Source: UMGS1370 sp963557065 (lineage in GTDB: Bacteria > Bacillota > Clostridia > Lachnospirales > Lachnospiraceae). From it: a DNA stretch of 22,826 nt. The notes beneath the pieces were generated by a model. It saw only the letters and a program-made list of their open reading frames with translations. It ran no database searches and was not told where the DNA came from. The stretch covers positions 1-22,826 of the forward strand of contig CAUWCT010000058.1 in assembly GCA_963557065.1 (NCBI GenBank), in the 5' to 3' direction. Positions 1 to 7,099 of the stretch are shown here, one piece after another (positions within the stretch are counted from its first letter, which is position 1; every line of letters starts with the position of its first letter). The position numbers were made by a program, and so were the translations under genes.

Positions 1-6
1 AAGTTT

Positions 7-24
7 GTAATTTTCAGAAATTAC
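7..24 (+). promoter_or_regulatory. AT-rich perfect inverted repeat upstream of aroA
   Basis: A 7-base arm at 7-13 and its exact complement at 18-24 enclose a 4-base loop (tcag). It lies 40 bases upstream of the aroA start. It could be the end of an upstream terminator or an operator. The stem is pure A/T apart from its outer G-C pair, and no T-run follows directly. A TTGACA hexamer occurs at 28-33, but no -10 element sits at the right distance, so I do not call a promoter here. Confidence 0.25.
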
Positions 25-63
25 CTCTTGACAAAAGTCACTTCATAACGGAGGTTTTGTTTT

Positions 64-1341
64 ATGGAATTTAGAAAGGCATCCCGACTTTCGGGGGAAA
101 TTTCCGTTCCAGGCGATAAGTCTATCTCTCACAGAAGCGTTATGTTCGGTGCCATTGCCAAAGGTCTTACTGAAATTGATCATTTCTTAAACGGGGCCGA
201 CTGTCTGTCCACAATTTCCTGTTTTCAAAAAATGGGGATTGAAATCGATCATCAGGGAGAAAAGGTTCTGGTCCGCGGCAGGGGTCTTCGAGGTCTTTCG
301 GCTCCGCCTGCTCCTTTAGACTGCGGAAACTCCGGCACCACTACCCGTCTGATTTCCGGTATTTTGGCTGCCCAGCACTTTAACGTTACCCTGACCGGCG
401 ACGATTCCATCCAGACCCGTCCCATGAAGAGAATTATTACTCCCTTAACTCAGATGGGTGCTGACATTGCAAGCATCCGCAAAAACGGCTGTGCTCCCCT
501 GATGATTCGGGGCAGAAACCTTCATGGCATCTCCTATAAAAGTCCTGTCGCCTCTGCTCAGGTAAAATCTGCTGTCCTTTTAGCCGGACTGTATGCAGAT
601 GCAGAGACAAAGGTCATTGAACCGGCCCTTTCCCGCAACCATACAGAATTAATGCTTCAGGGATTCGGCGCTGACGTCCGCACAGAAGATACCACCGCCA
701 TTATACAGCCTGCGAAGGAATTGTACGGCATGAAATTATCGGTTCCGGGAGATATTTCGTCCGCCGCCTTTTTCCTGGCCGCCGGTCTGATGATTCCAGG
801 TTCTGAAATTCTCCTGAAAAATGTAGGCATTAATCCTACCCGCGACGGGATTCTCCACGTATGCCAGCGTATGGGAGGAAATATTACGCTTCTCAACCTG
901 AAAATGGAAGGCGGAGAATCCACTGCTGATATTTTAGTCCGCCACAGCAATCTTTCGGGTACTGTAATTGAAGATCCCATTATCCCGACTTTAATTGATG
1001 AACTTCCTGTTATTGCCGTCATGGCCTGTATGGCGGAAGGAGAAACGATTATCAAGGATGCCGCCGAACTCAAAGTAAAGGAATCCAATCGGATTCGGGT
1101 TATGACAGAAAATCTGACCGCTATGGGCGCAGATGTCACTGAAACAGATGACGGCATGATTATCCGCGGCGGAAAACCGCTTCATGGCGCCATTGTTGAC
1201 AGCCATCTGGATCACCGGATTGCCATGAGCCTTGCAGTAGCGTCTCTCTGCGCAGACGGCATTACCAAAATCAAGGGTGCAGAATGCGTAAACATTTCCT
1301 ATCCAGAATTCTATCAGGATTTGACAAAGCTGTGCAGATAA
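64..1341 (+). CDS. aroA: 3-phosphoshikimate 1-carboxyvinyltransferase (EPSP synthase)
   Basis: This is the sixth step of the shikimate pathway: it joins phosphoenolpyruvate to shikimate-3-phosphate in the cytoplasm to give EPSP, on the way to chorismate and aromatic amino acids. The 425-residue length is normal for the family. Visible landmarks are GDKSISHR with Lys19, the PEP-site loop CGNSGTTTRL around residues 87-96, RPMKRI near 119-124, the Asp312-Glu313 pair, KESNRI near 339-344 and DHRIAMSL at 383-390. The start ATG is preceded by GGAGG at 50-54 with a 9-base gap. The gene stands alone on the plus strand and converges on the TRAP cluster, so it is probably not functionally tied to it. 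The active-site landmarks are intact and nothing looks truncated. Confidence 0.97.
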   Translation: MEFRKASRLSGEISVPGDKSISHRSVMFGAIAKGLTEIDHFLNGADCLSTISCFQKMGIEIDHQGEKVLVRGRGLRGLSAPPAPLDCGNSGTTTRLISGILAAQHFNVTLTGDDSIQTRPMKRIITPLTQMGADIASIRKNGCAPLMIRGRNLHGISYKSPVASAQVKSAVLLAGLYADAETKVIEPALSRNHTELMLQGFGADVRTEDTTAIIQPAKELYGMKLSVPGDISSAAFFLAAGLMIPGSEILLKNVGINPTRDGILHVCQRMGGNITLLNLKMEGGESTADILVRHSNLSGTVIEDPIIPTLIDELPVIAVMACMAEGETIIKDAAELKVKESNRIRVMTENLTAMGADVTETDDGMIIRGGKPLHGAIVDSHLDHRIAMSLAVASLCADGITKIKGAECVNISYPEFYQDLTKLCR

Positions 1342-1367
1342 TTCTGCCAGTGCTTCAGGCATTTGCA

Positions 1368-1404
1368 AAAATGGAGCAAAGACATTTGGGCTTTGCTCCA
1401 TTTT
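1368..1404. terminator. Bidirectional intrinsic terminator between aroA and the second dctP gene
   Basis: A perfect 14-bp stem pairs 1368-1381 with 1391-1404 around a 9-base loop. The ends of the stem are A-tracts and T-tracts, so each strand ends in a T-rich tail. It lies 26 bases after the aroA stop and overlaps the TAA stop codon of the convergent binding-protein gene. Confidence 0.9.
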
Positions 1405-2437
1405 ATTCAAACTGTTTCCCCTCTTCTACAATTCTTTCAATAATATCCAGATAACCGCCGCAGAATTTTTCATACAAAGGCTGCACCGCCTGACGGAACT
1501 GAAGTTTTTCCTCCGGAGCCATTTCAATAATCTGACAGCCCGCTTCCTTTACTTTTTTCTGAGACTCTTTTTGTCTCTTCTCCCATACTTCTCTCTCATA
1601 CTGGGCAGACTCTCTGGCGCATTCCCGGATAATGTTCTGATAGTCCTCAGGAAGTTTGTTCCATGTGACTTCTGATATCATCTGAACTTCCGGCACCCTT
1701 GTATGCTCGTCTACAGTAAAATAAGGCGCCACCTCATAGTGTCCCATGGATTCATAGGAAGACCAGTTATTTTCCGCCGCCTCTATCTCACCGGTCTGGA
1801 ATGCGGAATATACCTCTTCATACGTTAAAAGCACCGGTTGGGCTCCCAGCGCCTGTATCATTTCCCCCATCAACCCGGATTCCTGTACCCGGATTTTCAT
1901 TCCTTCCATATCCTTCAGACTTTTTACAGGCTTCCTGGAACTGTAAAAGCTTCTGGCCCCTGCATCATACCAGGACAGCGCCACCAGATGACTCCCCTCA
2001 AAGGATTCCAGAAATTCATCGCCAATTTCCCCTTCCAGCACACTCCACATATGTTCTGAATTTACATAAAGATAGGGCATCTGAAGGACATTTAACTTGG
2101 GTATTACTTCCGCAAGGGGAGAAAGGGAAACTCTGGCAAAGTCCACTCCTCCAAACTGCATCTGGCGGATAATCTCACTCTCGCTTCCCAGCACGCCTTC
2201 TGTATTGATTTGAATCTCCACTTTTCCCCCGGTCCTTTCCCGGACCAGTTCTGCAAACTTATAGGCTCCCTGGCTGGTGGGGTAGTCATCTGCCTGATTT
2301 TCCGCATACGTCAGGACGAATTCCGGAGAAGGTTCCTGGATGTCATAGTGTTTTTCCATGCTGTTCCAGAGAATCCCTGCAAGCGTACACAGGCAGACTG
2401 CTCCGGCCAGCCATTTTTTCACTTCATTTTCTCCCAT
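1403..2437 (-). CDS. Second TRAP transporter solute-binding protein, DctP family
   Basis: This extracytoplasmic DctP-family binding protein (about 344 residues) is the last gene of the TRAP cluster. A basic, hydrophobic N-terminus (KKWLAGAVCLC...) resembles a signal peptide or membrane anchor, but no convincing lipobox is visible, unlike the other DctP protein in the cluster. The family core is clear: GVLGSESEIIRQMQFGGVD, then GMKIRV with the Arg expected to bind the substrate carboxylate, then YEEVYSAFQTGEIEAAENNW and GHYEVAPYFTVDEHT. I chose ATG at 2437 because GAGGAG sits 5 bases upstream. A GTG a few codons downstream, giving an M-K-K-W start, is a real alternative. The gene begins 16 bases after the YcxB-like gene, so the two are probably co-transcribed. 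Substrate unknown; an organic acid is expected for the family. Confidence 0.9.
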   Translation of the reverse strand: MGENEVKKWLAGAVCLCTLAGILWNSMEKHYDIQEPSPEFVLTYAENQADDYPTSQGAYKFAELVRERTGGKVEIQINTEGVLGSESEIIRQMQFGGVDFARVSLSPLAEVIPKLNVLQMPYLYVNSEHMWSVLEGEIGDEFLESFEGSHLVALSWYDAGARSFYSSRKPVKSLKDMEGMKIRVQESGLMGEMIQALGAQPVLLTYEEVYSAFQTGEIEAAENNWSSYESMGHYEVAPYFTVDEHTRVPEVQMISEVTWNKLPEDYQNIIRECARESAQYEREVWEKRQKESQKKVKEAGCQIIEMAPEEKLQFRQAVQPLYEKFCGGYLDIIERIVEEGKQFE

Positions 2438-2453
2438 CCTCACTCCTCTTTCA

Positions 2454-2924
2454 TCAATGATTCATCCGAAAAACTACAAAGTCATAAAATTCCTTTTTCT
2501 CTTTTCCCAATATACGGTCCGGAAGGACAAAGCCATGGGTTGTGTCGGAAAACACCACGATCATGGTCGGCTTTTTAGATACTTTTTTAATAGATTTCCA
2601 ATCTAAATTAGAAATCTCTTCTCCTGCTTTAATATGGATTCCCCGCATATCAAATACAATTTTTGTATCTTTTGTAATGCCCGAAGCCTGACGTTTTGCT
2701 TTTCTATATACAGCCAGAGGCTGAATGACCGTAAACAGGCAGCAGCCAAGTATCATTGCCATCTTCATCCACACTGAACTTTCCTGAAAGCGCACTGCTG
2801 TCAGAATAAAAACCGCTGCTGTAAAGATGATATTGCATACTCCCACCATGGAACCGTACATATAATACATGGAAAGCTGCCACAGATCCGCGGCAGTATT
2901 CCGGTAAACGTACTCAAATCTCAT
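2454..2924 (-). CDS. YcxB-like small membrane protein, function unknown
   Basis: A 156-residue protein with two hydrophobic segments, roughly residues 27-46 (VGVCNIIFTAAVFILTAV) and 54-71 (MKMAMILGCCLFTVIQPL). A soluble C-terminal part follows, with the pattern DMRGIHIKAGEEISNLDWKS and later FVLPDRIL. That architecture (two helices, then a small PH-like beta domain with an 'Ixl..W..I' stretch and a 'lP...' strand) is typical of the YcxB-like family. The family has no established biochemical role. A ribosome site AAGGAG lies 8 bases before the ATG. The gene sits between dctM and the second binding-protein gene, which is unusual for a TRAP operon. It could be an accessory or regulatory membrane factor, but nothing in the sequence proves that. 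The family call is from pattern memory only. Confidence 0.7.
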   Translation of the reverse strand: MRFEYVYRNTAADLWQLSMYYMYGSMVGVCNIIFTAAVFILTAVRFQESSVWMKMAMILGCCLFTVIQPLAVYRKAKRQASGITKDTKIVFDMRGIHIKAGEEISNLDWKSIKKVSKKPTMIVVFSDTTHGFVLPDRILGKEKKEFYDFVVFRMNH

Positions 2925-2956
2925 ACTGCTCTCCTTCCTGCTCTGGTTTCTATGAA

Positions 2957-3001
2957 TAAGGCTGCCCCAATCCGGATCTTCGCCGTTTTGCAGCAGCCTT
3001 A
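2957..3001 (-). terminator. Weak intercistronic hairpin between dctM and the YcxB-like gene
   Basis: A 9-bp perfect stem pairs 2957-2965 with 2993-3001 around a 27-base loop. On the minus strand it is followed only by TTCATAG, so the U-tract is poor. It may be a leaky terminator, an mRNA-stabilising end or a processing site that lowers expression of the two downstream genes. No promoter is evident between it and the next start codon. Confidence 0.5.
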
Positions 3002-3021
3002 AAATGTTTATAAATGTCAGA

Positions 3022-4335
3022 TTATGGTGCCAGCACTGTAGGCAGCCACATACTGATTCCAGGAATAAAGGTAATCAGAAGCAGCGTAATAATCATGCAG
3101 AGATAGAATGGCAGCGTTGCCTTTACTACTTTTTCCATTGGAAGTTTTGCTATAGCGGAACCAATAAACAAAACAGAACCTACCGGAGGAGTCAAAAGGC
3201 CAATACCGCAGTTTAACACTACCATAATACCGAACTGAACCGGATCAATACCGATAGAAGTCGCAATCGGAAGCAGAATCGGGGTAGCGATTAAAATAAT
3301 CGGAGCCATATCCATAATACATCCAAGCACCAGCAAGATGGCATTTAATAATAACGCCAGCAGAATCGGATTGGTAGTCAGGCCGGTAATCGCCTGCGCT
3401 GCCAGTTCCGGCACATGCAGACGGGTCAGGCAGTCTCCAAAAATACTGGAAGTTGCGATCAAAATCAATACAATGGATAAGGTGTCCACACAGTCCCCCA
3501 GCACGTTCCAAACTCCCTTCCAGTCTAATCCCTTGTAGATAAACACACTGACCAGAAGGCTGTAAATAACTGCGATTGCAGCAGACTCAGTAGCAGTAAA
3601 CGCACCGCCTACTACGCCGAATACTACGATTAACACAGCAGCTAAAGCCCAGAAGGAAACACTTAACTGCTTTAATAAATTCATCAGATTGAATTTTTCG
3701 CCCTTCGGGTAATTTCTTTTTACAGAAATAATGTAGGAGCCAATCATCAAAGACACTGCCAGCAGAGCGCCTGGAATATATCCGGCCAGGAATAAACTGC
3801 CGACGGAAATACCTCCTGCAGTTGTGGCATAAATTACCATATTATGGCTGGGAGGAACCAACAGTCCCTCACAGGAAGAGGTAATGGTTACTGCAGTGGA
3901 AAAATCGTCATCATATCCCTGATCCACCATCATAGGAATCAGAATAGAACCAAGAGATGCGGTGTCTGCGGATGCAGAGCCGGAAATACCGCCGAAAAAG
4001 TAAGAAGCAACAATATTTACCATTGCCATGCCGCCCCGCATCCAGCCTACGCAGGCATTGGCCAGAGCGATCAGTTTTTCAGAAATTCCACCGGAACCCA
4101 TTAAACATCCCATGGTAATAAAAAACGGAACTGCCATCAGGCTGAACGAACTGATGCCTTTTACCATCAAACGGCAGATAGCTGCCAAATCCTGCCCCTG
4201 ATAGAGCAGAGAAAATATAGAAGAAAGCGCAACCGCATACGCGATGGGGAAACGCAAAAATATCATCAGAAAGAACGATCCCAAAAGAATCATAATTGCC
4301 ATACTGTCTACGGCAATACCATTGACCATTATCAT
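3022..4335 (-). CDS. dctM: TRAP transporter large permease subunit DctM
   Basis: The 12-helix-class integral membrane subunit of a tripartite ATP-independent periplasmic transporter. It performs ion-gradient-driven uptake of the solute delivered by DctP. The 437 residues are almost entirely hydrophobic. They contain the family pattern FLRFPIAYAVALS near the N-terminus, VPFFITMGCLMGSGGIS around residues 68-85, and the signature YFFGGISGSASADTASLGSILIP near 112-134. Further on come EGLLVPPSHNMVIYATTAGG and NCGIGLLTPPVGSVLFIG. The start ATG overlaps the dctQ stop as ATGA and is preceded by GAGGAGGG, so the two are translationally coupled. An in-frame ATG two codons downstream (4329) is less well placed. 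Separate Q and M genes are present rather than a QM fusion. Confidence 0.96.
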   Translation of the reverse strand: MIMVNGIAVDSMAIMILLGSFFLMIFLRFPIAYAVALSSIFSLLYQGQDLAAICRLMVKGISSFSLMAVPFFITMGCLMGSGGISEKLIALANACVGWMRGGMAMVNIVASYFFGGISGSASADTASLGSILIPMMVDQGYDDDFSTAVTITSSCEGLLVPPSHNMVIYATTAGGISVGSLFLAGYIPGALLAVSLMIGSYIISVKRNYPKGEKFNLMNLLKQLSVSFWALAAVLIVVFGVVGGAFTATESAAIAVIYSLLVSVFIYKGLDWKGVWNVLGDCVDTLSIVLILIATSSIFGDCLTRLHVPELAAQAITGLTTNPILLALLLNAILLVLGCIMDMAPIILIATPILLPIATSIGIDPVQFGIMVVLNCGIGLLTPPVGSVLFIGSAIAKLPMEKVVKATLPFYLCMIITLLLITFIPGISMWLPTVLAP

Positions 4336-4856
4336 TTGTCGCCCTCCTCTACAAAGAAACTTTTAATATGATTGTATACTGCCTCTATCTCAAATATAAT
4401 CATTGCAGCGCCGGCAAGAGGTACCGGAAAATACATCCAGAATCTGGAAAGAAACGGCATGCTTACATAACTTCCCTTTGCTCCGATTCCAGTGGCGTAT
4501 TTCCATCCTACTGTCAGCATAATCACTGCCAGTGCAAACACTGCAAGATCAGAAAGCAGATCCAGAACTTTTATAACATTGCGAGGAAGATAGTTGTCAA
4601 ATGCCGTCATACGGATATGAGCCCCCCTGCGGATAGCTAACGCCGCAGACAGCACCGCCATATAAGACATACAGGTCAGTACGATTTCCTCACTCCAGGA
4701 AGGGTCCGGTATAAATGGGATATATCTTCCTGCCACTGCCATGCTGGTAATTAAAATATCCGCAATCAGCAGCAGCTTGCAGAGCACCATGATTACTTTA
4801 TATGTAAAATCATATGCTGGCCTGAATTTATCAATTTTTTCAAAGATTGCAGGCAT
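4332..4856 (-). CDS. dctQ: TRAP transporter small permease subunit DctQ
   Basis: The four-helix small membrane subunit that pairs with DctM. I place the start at ATG 4856 (protein MPAIFEKIDKF..., 174 residues) because AAAGGGGAG lies just upstream. The longer frame beginning 45 bases earlier has no ribosome site and runs back toward the intergenic hairpin. Hydrophobic stretches fall near residues 20-40, 55-75, 90-115 and 135-155. The family pattern WSEEIVLTCMSYMAVLSAALAIRRGAHIRM is present around residues 55-85; the E-E pair and the later R-R-G-x-H are typical of DctQ. It follows dctP across a stem-loop and overlaps dctM by 4 bases. Confidence 0.94.
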   Translation of the reverse strand: MPAIFEKIDKFRPAYDFTYKVIMVLCKLLLIADILITSMAVAGRYIPFIPDPSWSEEIVLTCMSYMAVLSAALAIRRGAHIRMTAFDNYLPRNVIKVLDLLSDLAVFALAVIMLTVGWKYATGIGAKGSYVSMPFLSRFWMYFPVPLAGAAMIIFEIEAVYNHIKSFFVEEGDK

Positions 4857-4882
4857 AGTTACTCCCCTTTCAGATAAGATAA

Positions 4883-4922
4883 AAGGCGCAGAGGTCATCA
4901 CTCTGTCTTTCCCCTGCGCCTT
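4883..4922 (-). terminator. Intercistronic attenuating stem-loop between dctP and dctQ
   Basis: A 12-bp stem with one G-U pair forms between 4911-4922 and 4883-4894 with a 16-base loop. On the minus strand it is followed by TTATCTTATC, so it resembles a leaky intrinsic terminator. It starts 16 bases after the dctP stop. Such elements commonly let the binding protein be made in excess over the membrane subunits, by partial termination or by protecting the upstream mRNA from decay. Confidence 0.75.
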
Positions 4923-4938
4923 GTCAATGTTCTCAATA

Positions 4939-6072
4939 TTACTGCATATCCAGAATCTGCTGATACAGTTCCTTGTTATCCTTGGTAGATTCTTCTATAA
5001 TTGCCTTGCAGGCTTCCTGCCAGGGAGCGATGTCTTCAACTTCGATTACAGTTACGCCATCCGCTTTTAATTCTTCCAGAACCTTGTTTTCAGCTTCTTC
5101 AGAGATCTTCTTGTTGAATTCGGAAGCGTACTTACCAGCTTCAACCAAGATATCCTGCTGCTCAGGAGTTAACTTGTCCCATGCTTCATCAGTGATAACT
5201 ACCTGGATAGCACCTAAGGTATGACCGTCTAAAATCAGATAAGGAGCAACTTCCGGGAATGCGTTGGACTGATAGTTTGCAATCGGCTGTTCAGCGCCGT
5301 CAACAACACCGGTCTGAAGAGCAGAATACAGTTCGCCGAAAGAAACAACGGTAGGACTTGCGCCAAGACCTTCTACCATACCGTTCATAATCGGGTCATT
5401 GGATACACGCAGCTTCATTCCCTTCAAATCTTCAATGCCGCTGATCGGCTCCTTGGTAAAGAAATGGCGGAACCCTTCCTCACCATAGAATAATCCTCTT
5501 ACACCGGAACCATTCTCGTGAGGCTCCATTAAAAAGTCATCTGCTAATTCGCTCTCTGCAAAATTCCAGAAATGCTGGCGATTTACAAATGTAAACGGAA
5601 CGGATAATAATTTGGACTTTTCTCCGCCGTAGCTGGTTAATGCGAATGCGGAAATACGGGAAATATCAATACCGCCTCCGCCTCCCAACATTGCGTCTAA
5701 TACATCATTTTCAGAACCCAGTACACCGCTTGCCTGAAGATCGATGGTAATAGAACCGCCGGAAAGTTCTTCTACTTTTTCTTTAAATGCAGTATCTGTC
5801 TGGCCTACAATCGTATCCAGCGGATTAACTTCTGCCATAACCAGAGTCACTGGCGGGCCAACCGGCTCTCCTGTTGCTGCCTTTGATGCTTCTTCACCTT
5901 CTGCTGCAGAAGTCTCTGCTGCGGATTCCCCTGCCTCTGTCTCTGCAGGAGCTTCTGTTGCTGCAGGAGCAGCGGTTGTTGCCCCAGTCTCCGGGGACTT
6001 TAATCCGCAGCCGGCCATTGAACCAGCTACCATTGCTGTACACAGCAGTGCAGATAACCATCTTTTTTTCAT
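4939..6072 (-). CDS. dctP: TRAP transporter solute-binding lipoprotein DctP
   Basis: The primary extracytoplasmic binding protein of the TRAP transporter, 377 residues. A lipoprotein signal peptide ends in the lipobox MAGC with Cys22 as the lipidation site. It is followed by an Ala/Thr/Glu-rich linker (about residues 28-70), as is usual for surface-tethered Gram-positive binding proteins. The DctP core begins near residue 75 and includes GVLGSENDVLDAMLGGGG, FVNRQHFWNFAESELADDF, and GMKLRV with Arg222 as the expected carboxylate-binding residue. YSALQTGVVDGAEQPIANYQ and AFPEVAPYLILDGHTLG complete the core. GGAGG lies 9 bases before the ATG. The gene has its own promoter and is first in the cluster. 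The ligand cannot be read from the sequence; the Arg indicates a carboxylate. Confidence 0.96.
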   Translation of the reverse strand: MKKRWLSALLCTAMVAGSMAGCGLKSPETGATTAAPAATEAPAETEAGESAAETSAAEGEEASKAATGEPVGPPVTLVMAEVNPLDTIVGQTDTAFKEKVEELSGGSITIDLQASGVLGSENDVLDAMLGGGGGIDISRISAFALTSYGGEKSKLLSVPFTFVNRQHFWNFAESELADDFLMEPHENGSGVRGLFYGEEGFRHFFTKEPISGIEDLKGMKLRVSNDPIMNGMVEGLGASPTVVSFGELYSALQTGVVDGAEQPIANYQSNAFPEVAPYLILDGHTLGAIQVVITDEAWDKLTPEQQDILVEAGKYASEFNKKISEEAENKVLEELKADGVTVIEVEDIAPWQEACKAIIEESTKDNKELYQQILDMQ

Positions 6073-6134
6073 ATCATGTTTCCTCCTTTTTTATGCGCTT
6101 TTAATAAAAACTTCACTTTCTTAACGCTATCTTA

Positions 6135-6163
6135 ATTATACAAAGATTTTACATCATTTTAAA
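6135..6163 (-). promoter_or_regulatory. Predicted promoter of the dctP-dctQ-dctM cluster
   Basis: A perfect TATAAT on the minus strand (6135-6140) lies 17 bases from a weak TTTAAA -35 (6158-6163). Poor -35 elements are common at activator-dependent promoters. Two sets of short direct repeats overlap it: TAAAAT at 6146-6151 and 6156-6161, and TTAAGA at 6119-6124 and 6130-6135. Repeats spaced about one helical turn are the kind of site AraC-type response regulators bind. Confidence 0.65.
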
Positions 6164-6223
6164 TCGTAATTTTTTGTGAATAGTAGTATTTTTTTAACCA
6201 CTTCCCCGCTTTTTTTGTGCAAA

Positions 6224-6257
6224 AAGAATAAGAGCCATAAAACAGGCTCTTATTCTT
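6224..6257 (-). terminator. Intrinsic terminator after the response regulator gene
   Basis: A perfect 13-bp stem pairs 6224-6236 with 6245-6257 around an 8-base loop. On the minus strand it runs into TTTGC. The full-length TAA stop of the response regulator frame (6250-6252) lies inside the stem. That supports the idea that the gene originally ended there and not at the amber codon 240 bases earlier. Confidence 0.85.
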
Positions 6258-7059
6258 CCCGAAAAATTGACATCCGGTACTCTGTGGGACTCATACCGGT
6301 AATTCTGCGGAATACTTTTGCAAAATAATTGGAATCCCCATATCCTACTGCCTTTCCCACGTCTTTTACATTGACGGTAGGCTGCTGAAGCTGCTTCTTT
6401 GCCTCTTCTACCCGGTATTCTGTAAGGTACGCGGTAAAGTTTTTCTGAAAACATTGTTTAAACAGTTTGCTGAAATACGTCTCTGACTAATTCATGGCCT
6501 TTGCCGCATCCTGCATGGAAAACTCATGCTGGTAGTTGGCTTTAATATACGCTTCCATCAGCTGAGCCACTTTTGCCTGGCGGGCATCTGTCATTTCTCC
6601 GTTTTCTCCCAGATCCTCCTGCCATAGTTCTTCCCTGTCCATACCATTATCTGTCTCTTTTGCCCTGGCACCCTCCCGACTTCGGGTTTCTGCAAGGCGC
6701 AGGGCTTCTTCCATTACCAAAATCAGTTCTTTTTCGTCAAAGGGCTTGAGCAGATAGTCCAGGGCCCGCACTGTAATGGCTTTTTTGGCATATGAAAATT
6801 CATCAAACGCTGTCAGAAAAATAATGGAACACTGCTTATCTTTCCTGCGAAGCATTTCTGCCGCTTCAATCCCATTGATTCCAGGCATTTCTATATCCAA
6901 AACTGCAATCTGAAACTTTTCTTTTTCATATAATTCCAAAACCTGGCGTCCATTTTCTGCCTCAAACAGCCGGCATCTGTCTCCCAGAGTTCTAAGCAGA
7001 GTCTTTTTCAAAACTGCCCTTTCAATCGCTTCATCATCTGCAATCAATACCGAAACCAT
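6250..7059 (-). pseudogene. YesN-like response regulator (receiver + AraC HTH) interrupted by an in-frame amber codon
   Basis: The receiver domain (residues 1-120) is complete: acidic pair Asp8-Asp9, phosphoacceptor Asp55 in AVLDIEMPG, Thr83, and Lys105 in LLKPF. A linker leads to an AraC-type DNA-binding domain from about residue 165. The frame is broken by TAG at 6487-6489, in FSMQDAAKAMN-amber-SETYFSKLFKQ, between the scaffold and recognition helices of the first helix-turn-helix. After the amber the same frame stays fully open for 78 codons: FTAYLTEYRVEEAKK, VGYGDSNYFAKVFRRITGMSPTEYR, ending at TAA 6250. No frameshift or drift is visible. The terminated product (190 residues) would be a receiver without DNA binding. 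Options are a recent null mutation, readthrough or suppression, or a base-call error. The start ATG has AAAGGGG upstream. Partner of the adjacent kinase. Confidence 0.88.
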
Positions 7060-7099
7060 ACCTGCCCCTTTCTAAACGCTGCCCATCCTTACCCCACTA

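Noticed and set aside
28..33. TTGACA hexamer upstream of aroA
   Set aside because: No -10-like hexamer lies 16-18 bases downstream; that position is occupied by the ribosome binding site.
6194..6454. Open frame of 86 codons downstream of the truncated regulator
   Set aside because: It is in a different frame from the regulator. The true frame across the same bases encodes an obvious AraC-type domain, so this frame is a shadow.
6487..6489. Amber codon as a pyrrolysine or reassigned sense codon
   Set aside because: No pyl genes or insertion-like structure are visible here, and several other genes in the window end at TAG normally (for example the kinase at 7100). A response regulator is also not a known pyrrolysine protein.
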